This document shows positions 15,702 through 20,630 of a stretch of DNA of 20,630 bases, piece by piece. The translations under genes were made by a program, and so were the position numbers. Positions within the stretch are counted from its first letter, which is position 1, and each line of letters starts with the position of its first letter. Source of the stretch: JAVBKA01 sp031546715 (lineage in GTDB: Bacteria > Bacillota > Clostridia > Oscillospirales > UBA929); assembly GCA_031546715.1 (NCBI GenBank), contig JAVBKA010000005.1, positions 1 to 20,630 on the forward strand, read 5' to 3'. The notes below the pieces were generated by a model. That model saw nothing but the letters and a program-made list of their open reading frames with translations, made no database searches and was not told where the DNA came from.

Positions 15702-15726
15702 GAACCACTCCGTTATGGAATGGTTC
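15702..15726 (-). terminator. Rho-independent terminator of the GGDEF-tldD-pmbA unit
   Basis: On the minus strand a ten-pair stem with one mismatch (15717-15726 with 15702-15711) and a 5-base loop is followed directly by TTTTTGTTT. It lies about 19 bases after the pmbA stop codon. Confidence 0.85.
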
Positions 15727-15744
15727 CTTCGTATTAAACAAATT

Positions 15745-17031
15745 CTAGCTTCCTGAAATACCGACGCCGATGATTCTTGCCCATGGATGACGGCAATTGC
15801 CAAAATCTATAACATCAGATGAGATATCTACAACATTATTAAGCAAATCCAGTAAATTACCGCTAATCATTGTCTCAGTTACTGGGAAAGCAATTTTGCC
15901 ATCCTCTATATAAAAGCTGTTTTTAGCTACGCCTGAGAAATCTCCGTTATCAGATGGCGCACCGCCTGAGAAGCGGCACACTAGCAGACCGCGCTTTACT
16001 CCAGCGATTAATTCCTCGTGAGGAATCGTGCCGGGCTCAAGATGACACATATCTCCCATATTTCCAGAGCGTTCATTGCCTGTTTTCTTTGCGCCGTACT
16101 GGGATAGCAGGAAGGACTTGAGAACACCCTTTTCAATTATGGTTATATTTTTTGCTCGATAGCCTTCGCCAGTAATATTGTAGCCACAAAGCGATGTATC
16201 AAGGGGTTCAGATTTTATGGTAACATTGTCCCCTGCCACCTTTTGCCCTAACTTATCCTTAAGCACAGAAGTTCCGGCGACTAATGAATACTCCCCTAAG
16301 AATGAAGAGTTATACATATTTAAAAAATCGTCTAAGCATGGAGGCGAGATAATAATGTCTCCGACAAACTTATCCTTTAAATTCTTTGCCTTTAGCTCGT
16401 CAACGCTTTGCATAACCAGCATTCCCAAGCCGCCAAGCTCCCAAAGTGGCTTGTTAAAATCCTTAGACATAGAGTACGAATAGTTAAAAGACGACGTTTT
16501 TTCGCCTTCTTTTGCCGAAAACATGAATTGGAAAACGTACTGCCCTTTTTGTTCTGTCAGATAAACGTCGTTTGTGTTACCGATAAAAACCTCTGATTTG
16601 CTAAAGCACACCATGCCCTCGGCAAAAACTGTTGGAGCTTTAGATTTGAGTGTATCTAAAAATTCCTGTAAGCGTTGGTACAGCTTTTCATTGTCAGCAG
16701 CCTCCAAGCCAGAAGCAAAAGACTCCTGACCTTCTTCCTTCAAGGCAATATCATTTGCTTCGTCACTTTGAGAGGAAACGGCGATTGAGTAAGCGTTTTT
16801 TGCCGCTTCAAGTATTTCAGCTTCGTTTAGTTGATTTAGAGAAATGCTGCCTTTTTTGTTATCTTTAATTGCAGTTAAACTTGCTGTGTTATTAAAAACA
16901 GTTCTTTTAAGTGAAATGTGATTGCCTTCAATATTAATTTCTTCAGAAGCATTTCTTGATATCGAGCATTGAGCCTTATCAGCACCTTCGGACTTCATTG
17001 CTGAAAGAGCTACATTAATAAGCTTTCTCAT
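15745..17031 (-). CDS. pmbA: PmbA/TldE, metal-site-free partner of the TldD peptidase
   Basis: This 428-residue protein belongs to the TldD/PmbA peptidase family. PmbA lacks the HExxxH zinc motif, as expected, and works as a heterodimer with TldD in trimming unfolded or modified peptides; in E. coli the pair matures microcin B17 and degrades CcdA. Family-like regions include the gated peptide region near YSLVAGTSVLKDKLG, FSGGAPSDNGDFSGVAKNSF, and the C-terminal GNCRHPWARIIGVGISG. The frame is open up to an ATG at 17139, but that would overlap tldD by over 100 bases. The ATG at 17031 has GGAGG eight bases upstream, inside the last codons of tldD, and starts one base after the tldD stop. Translation is therefore tightly coupled, giving equal amounts of the two subunits. 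The peptide substrate here is unknown. Confidence 0.93.
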   Translation of the reverse strand: MRKLINVALSAMKSEGADKAQCSISRNASEEINIEGNHISLKRTVFNNTASLTAIKDNKKGSISLNQLNEAEILEAAKNAYSIAVSSQSDEANDIALKEEGQESFASGLEAADNEKLYQRLQEFLDTLKSKAPTVFAEGMVCFSKSEVFIGNTNDVYLTEQKGQYVFQFMFSAKEGEKTSSFNYSYSMSKDFNKPLWELGGLGMLVMQSVDELKAKNLKDKFVGDIIISPPCLDDFLNMYNSSFLGEYSLVAGTSVLKDKLGQKVAGDNVTIKSEPLDTSLCGYNITGEGYRAKNITIIEKGVLKSFLLSQYGAKKTGNERSGNMGDMCHLEPGTIPHEELIAGVKRGLLVCRFSGGAPSDNGDFSGVAKNSFYIEDGKIAFPVTETMISGNLLDLLNNVVDISSDVIDFGNCRHPWARIIGVGISGS

Positions 17032-17032
17032 G

Positions 17033-18421
17033 TTATTTACCTCCAATGCTGATTTTGCAGCGGATTGCAGGTCCGCCCATGCCCACAGAGGCTCTCTGCT
17101 TCTTGCCGCAGAAGCCCGAGGATATCCACTGAATATCATTAGAAACAGCAGTTACAGTTTTTAACATATCAAACGCAACGCCTGAAACCGTTGAATCTAA
17201 AATCGCTTTACCAAGCTTGCCATTTTTAATCTCGTAGCCCATTGTTATGCCAAACATAAACTCACTGGTCATATCAGCTTGTCCGTTACTGGGGTGCGAG
17301 AGAAGGTAACCGTCCTCAACATCGGCAATCATATCCTCTAGCTTGCTTGTGCCTGGAAGAATACAGGTATTACGCATACGGATAAGAGGTTCGTCACCAA
17401 ATTCAAAGGCTCTGCCGTTGCCTGTAGGACGTACTCCGTGCCTTTCAGCACTTTCACGATTGTGCATATACCCAACCAGCACGCCGTTTTCAATGAGCTT
17501 AGCGTCCTCAGCCTTAACGCCCTCATCGTCAACATATATCGGCACTGGGCAGATTTCGCCGAAAGCTGTGTTTGCATAGTCAACAATAGAAACTAAGTCA
17601 GAAGCTACTTTTTTATTCAATAAATCAGCGGCAATTGACCCAATTGACAGTGAATCCGCTTCAACTGTATGACCAACAGCTTCGTGGGCGAGAATACCTG
17701 CTAAGTCTGGTGCAAGGATGCACTCCTTTAAGCCAGCCTCTGGATATACCCCTTCACGTTTTTTGCTGACATCCTCATAAAGTTTATCAATTACTGGATA
17801 AAGCTTAGACGGGTCGCCAAAAAAGTCCTCAAATTGACCGAGACCGCCATAAGTATTGGCCATCAAGTCAATAGGCGCGCCGTCCTTTTCAAGTGCCATT
17901 GACAAATACAAATGCGCTCTGGGTACGTACGTGTAGCTCTCTGAACCATCTGAGGTTACTAAGGTTTTTTCGGAATCGAAGCCGAAAAACATAACCATTC
18001 TGCTCATAAGGTTCTTATAATGAGAGGTTATATAATCGTCTAAGGATTTTAAAAAGTCCTGCTTGTCCTGCGGTGAAGCAAAAGGCTTTTTTGTTCTGTA
18101 GTCAGAGTTATAAATCCCTGTGGGTTCAGGAAGCATATGACGAGTTTTTTGAAGCCTTGCACCTAAAAAACTTGCATTGTCAACGGCTGCTTTGACCACA
18201 TCGGAGAGACCGCCGCTAGATTTATCAGGAGATGACGACATTCCCCAGCATCCGTTTTTGTAAACTCTTGCAGACAATCCGCCTGTTTTGCTTGCCGCAT
18301 TGCCGACAACATTGCCGTTTAGCAGACGAATCATTGTTTGCATGTTGTCATGCACTCTAATTTCGCCGTAATCTGCGCCGCTTAACTGACCTTTGTGCTT
18401 AATAAGCTCACTTACGTTCAT
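17033..18421 (-). CDS. tldD: TldD zinc peptidase subunit
   Basis: This is the catalytic subunit of the TldD/PmbA protease. The HExxxH zinc motif is present as H246-E247...H251 (AHEAVGHTVEAD), and the likely third ligand is C438 in GFCGKKQ near the C-terminus. The length of 462 residues is normal. The ATG at 18421 overlaps the last 14 bases of the upstream GGDEF/EAL gene, whose final codons supply the AAGGTGG ribosome site, so tldD is translationally coupled to the c-di-GMP gene. It is followed after one base by pmbA. The fold and residues look intact and active. Confidence 0.95.
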   Translation of the reverse strand: MNVSELIKHKGQLSGADYGEIRVHDNMQTMIRLLNGNVVGNAASKTGGLSARVYKNGCWGMSSSPDKSSGGLSDVVKAAVDNASFLGARLQKTRHMLPEPTGIYNSDYRTKKPFASPQDKQDFLKSLDDYITSHYKNLMSRMVMFFGFDSEKTLVTSDGSESYTYVPRAHLYLSMALEKDGAPIDLMANTYGGLGQFEDFFGDPSKLYPVIDKLYEDVSKKREGVYPEAGLKECILAPDLAGILAHEAVGHTVEADSLSIGSIAADLLNKKVASDLVSIVDYANTAFGEICPVPIYVDDEGVKAEDAKLIENGVLVGYMHNRESAERHGVRPTGNGRAFEFGDEPLIRMRNTCILPGTSKLEDMIADVEDGYLLSHPSNGQADMTSEFMFGITMGYEIKNGKLGKAILDSTVSGVAFDMLKTVTAVSNDIQWISSGFCGKKQRASVGMGGPAIRCKISIGGK

Positions 18422-20630
18422 TTTGAATCCACCTTTTAATTATTTGCGCTTTAGAAATTGGTTTGTCAAATTCATGTCCTTGAAGAAAATCGCAGCCTAC
18501 ATCGCTTAAAATGTTCATAATAGCCTTGCTTTCAACTCCTACCGCACCCACTGTAATACCTGCGATGTGGGCTAAGGTAATCCTTGATGTGACAAATTTA
18601 CTGGTAAAATTGCTATGCTCCATTGCCAAGATTAGCTCACGGTTTAGCTTTATGGAATCACAAATTTTGTTTCTCAGATACAGTGGCGATGAGCTTCCTG
18701 TGCCAAAATCGTCTGTACAGATAGTTACTCCCATTGATTGAAGCTTTTTTAGTTGGCTGGTTTTTCGCAGGTTTTCGCTGACACTCATTGACTCCGAAAC
18801 CTCTAGCACCAGACGTTTCGCCGGAAATGCATACTCCTCCAGCAATTGCTTTACTTCCTCGGTAAAATCGTGGCTGTGAAGCTGCCTATCGAATAAGTTG
18901 ATTGAAATCTTTACATCCGCGCCGATTCCTTTGCGAACAAAGTCAGAAAAATCAACAATTGCTCTTTCAAGTGACCAATGTCCAAGCTTTTGCGACAAAC
19001 CAAGTGTAACGGCATGTTGCAAGAAATCCTCTGGAAAAAAGATTCGACCGTCCTCAAGTTGCCAGCGCAGAAACGCTTCTAATGAAACTAATTCCCCTGT
19101 TTTTGCATCAACCACAGGCTGATACAGCAAAAACATATTTGGGCAATTATTTTCGACTTCGTCTTCAATTAGCTTCGCACTTTCATTAATGTTTTTGCCC
19201 GAAACATCCTTAATCGAGCTAAACATTACACAGGAGCCCTTGCGCTCCTTTTTCGCCATATACATCGCCAAATCCGCGCTTCTAAGAAGCTCATGAACCG
19301 CCTGCCCATCCCCTGGGTAACAGGCTATGCCGATGCTTGCGGTACAGAATTGCTTTTCAGGAGAAGCGTCAACCTCCTTTTGAAGAGTATCCACGATTTG
19401 ATTAGTCAGTCTAAGCAGCTCTTGAGGAGTGACACCGGGCAACAGCGCAACAAACTCATCACCGCCGTACCTGTAGAGCCGTCCGCTAAGAATAGGGTCA
19501 AGCAGGTTTACAAAGCGGAGCAAAACCTTATCTCCAACATCATGTCCATATGCATCGTTGATATACTTAAAGTCATCAATATCAATATTCATAACTGCGC
19601 CGCTGAGCTTATCCATATTTTCCATGGCATACTGCAAATCCAGCTCAAACCGTCTGCGGTTATAGATGCCAAGCAAGGCATCGTGATATGCGTTATACTC
19701 AATTTGTAATTCTTTTTCTTTTATATCATTAACATCGTTCATGGTAACAATATAAACCTTGCTGCCGTCTACCCATGTGTTAATAACTGCGGTCGCCTTA
19801 AACCATTTTCCATTTACCAGAACGGTTTTAGTAACAGCGGTTTGCTGCTCCAGAACTTCATTTCTAAAAAATTGGTCAAATTTCTCTTCCATTTCTTCTT
19901 TAACGAACTCAGGGTCATTAGTTATAGATTCCATGATACCAGCAAAATGAGGGCTGTACTGATACTGCTTTTTCAAAGTTTCGAGAAGGACTTGATTATA
20001 AAATAGAATCTCCTCAGTTTCAGAATTAATAACACAAACTAAGGAATTTATGCTGCTCAGCAAAGTTTTTAATGCTGATAAATGTGCGTCTATATACATT
20101 TTTGTGTTCTTCCACTGCACCGCCTCACCAACGACACGCAATACAGCCGATAACTGCTGAACATCAGCTTGTTTCCACGAAAAGTCCTTGGTAAAAGCAC
20201 TTACTCCGGCAACACCACGGATAATATCGCCTTCATAAACAGGTAAATGCAATGCTTTTTTCGCGCCAAGACATTTTAAAAAGCCCTCATCGCTTACCAT
20301 TATGCTGGATTTGTCCACTAAGCTGCCACCAAGAAGAATATCTCTGCTCTGAATTTTCAGGGAATCAGGAATATATCTAATTTCATCACGCTTCCATTCA
20401 AACGCAAGCTTATAATCATTTCCGTCTGAAAACTCGTAATAGTACGCTCTTGAAAGGGAAAATGTCTGACCGATGCAAGAAAGAAGTCTATATATAATAT
20501 TTCCGCCGTCAACGGAGCTGATATCAAACTCATACACAATCTGATTAATCAGCATCTGAATTTTAAGGTCGTTTTGCAGCTCGTCACATTCGTCCGTAGA
20601 CTTCCGAACTTCCTGCATTAGCTGCATACT
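18408..20630 (-). CDS. GAF-PAS-GGDEF-EAL c-di-GMP protein, 5' end outside the window
   Basis: The frame is open to the right edge, so the true start may lie beyond it; residue numbers count from ATG 20627. A GAF-like sensor covers about 28-170 and a PAS-like segment about 185-300. The GGDEF domain (about 310-470) has an intact RYGGDEF motif near 384, so c-di-GMP synthesis is likely. The inhibitory RxxD site five residues before it is absent (ILSG instead). The EAL domain (about 490-735) keeps the first Glu (LEAFLRW), INL Asn, LEVSES Glu and DDFGTG. However, the late metal-site Glu of the usual AEGVE motif is Val (AVGVE, residue 696), IKID reads IKLN, and YSSL reads SSSP. Phosphodiesterase activity is therefore doubtful. 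No membrane segment is visible, so it is probably a cytosolic sensor-cyclase. It overlaps tldD by 14 bases. Confidence 0.9.
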   Translation of the reverse strand, partial: SMQLMQEVRKSTDECDELQNDLKIQMLINQIVYEFDISSVDGGNIIYRLLSCIGQTFSLSRAYYYEFSDGNDYKLAFEWKRDEIRYIPDSLKIQSRDILLGGSLVDKSSIMVSDEGFLKCLGAKKALHLPVYEGDIIRGVAGVSAFTKDFSWKQADVQQLSAVLRVVGEAVQWKNTKMYIDAHLSALKTLLSSINSLVCVINSETEEILFYNQVLLETLKKQYQYSPHFAGIMESITNDPEFVKEEMEEKFDQFFRNEVLEQQTAVTKTVLVNGKWFKATAVINTWVDGSKVYIVTMNDVNDIKEKELQIEYNAYHDALLGIYNRRRFELDLQYAMENMDKLSGAVMNIDIDDFKYINDAYGHDVGDKVLLRFVNLLDPILSGRLYRYGGDEFVALLPGVTPQELLRLTNQIVDTLQKEVDASPEKQFCTASIGIACYPGDGQAVHELLRSADLAMYMAKKERKGSCVMFSSIKDVSGKNINESAKLIEDEVENNCPNMFLLYQPVVDAKTGELVSLEAFLRWQLEDGRIFFPEDFLQHAVTLGLSQKLGHWSLERAIVDFSDFVRKGIGADVKISINLFDRQLHSHDFTEEVKQLLEEYAFPAKRLVLEVSESMSVSENLRKTSQLKKLQSMGVTICTDDFGTGSSSPLYLRNKICDSIKLNRELILAMEHSNFTSKFVTSRITLAHIAGITVGAVGVESKAIMNILSDVGCDFLQGHEFDKPISKAQIIKRWIQNERK

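Noticed and set aside
15582..15803. Minus-strand 73-codon frame overlapping the end of pmbA and the leader of the cysteine-rich gene
   Set aside because: It runs through a strong terminator, has no ribosome site, and its sequence is explained by pmbA in another frame plus the promoter region.
17032..17139. N-terminal extension of pmbA
   Set aside because: It overlaps tldD by more than 100 bases. A well-placed GGAGG and ATG exist at 17031, where family-like sequence begins.
1..20630. Integrase, transposase, tRNA, rRNA or CRISPR array
   Set aside because: Looked for because of the flanking repeats; none was seen, so no mobile element type can be named.

Overview
The window looks like a low-GC, spore-forming Clostridia chromosome. 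The reasons are AT-rich codon use, Shine-Dalgarno sites before most genes with frequent TTG starts, a YesM/YesN-type two-component system, a CUT1 transporter of the LplB/YtcP type, and a cysteine-rich protein preceded by a sporulation-like promoter. The family or genus cannot be fixed from the sequence alone.

Layout. (a) 1-263 (-) is the start of a receiver-domain response regulator that runs off the left edge. (b) 443-868 is a graveyard: a bidirectional terminator, a permease-like fragment, and a short chimeric ORF joining an ABC-ATPase Walker A fragment to a piece of the cysteine-rich gene found at 15.4 kb. (c) 1132-14510 is a glycan-uptake and degradation locus. An AraC-type response regulator (+) faces a run of minus-strand genes. 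In transcription order these are a solute-binding lipoprotein, two permeases, an intracellular DUF4832-type glycosidase-like protein, an intracellular GH123/DUF4091-type protein, a large secreted DUF4832 protein with two F5/8-type C domains, and a YesM-like sensor kinase. (d) 14712-15557 (-) is a cysteine-rich clostridial protein. (e) 15745-20630 (-) is a tight three-gene unit: GAF/PAS/GGDEF/EAL protein, TldD, and PmbA (TldE), ended by a strong terminator.

How the locus probably works (inference). The secreted protein binds a glycan through its discoidin domains and cuts it. The lipoprotein and two permeases import the fragments, using an ATPase encoded elsewhere. The cytoplasmic DUF4832 paralogue and the GH123-like enzyme finish the degradation. 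The membrane kinase and the AraC regulator sense the sugar and switch the transport operon on. The GH123-type Asp-Glu pair suggests a substrate containing an N-acetylated hexosamine such as GalNAc.

Most notable signal. A 61-bp direct repeat (one mismatch) lies at 771-831 and 15394-15454, so it brackets the whole glycan locus. The right copy is inside the intact cysteine-rich gene; the left copy is an orphan scrap fused in frame to an ABC-ATPase remnant. This suggests the locus entered, or can leave, by recombination at this gene. No integrase or transposase is visible, so the mechanism is unknown. No rRNA, tRNA or CRISPR array was seen.
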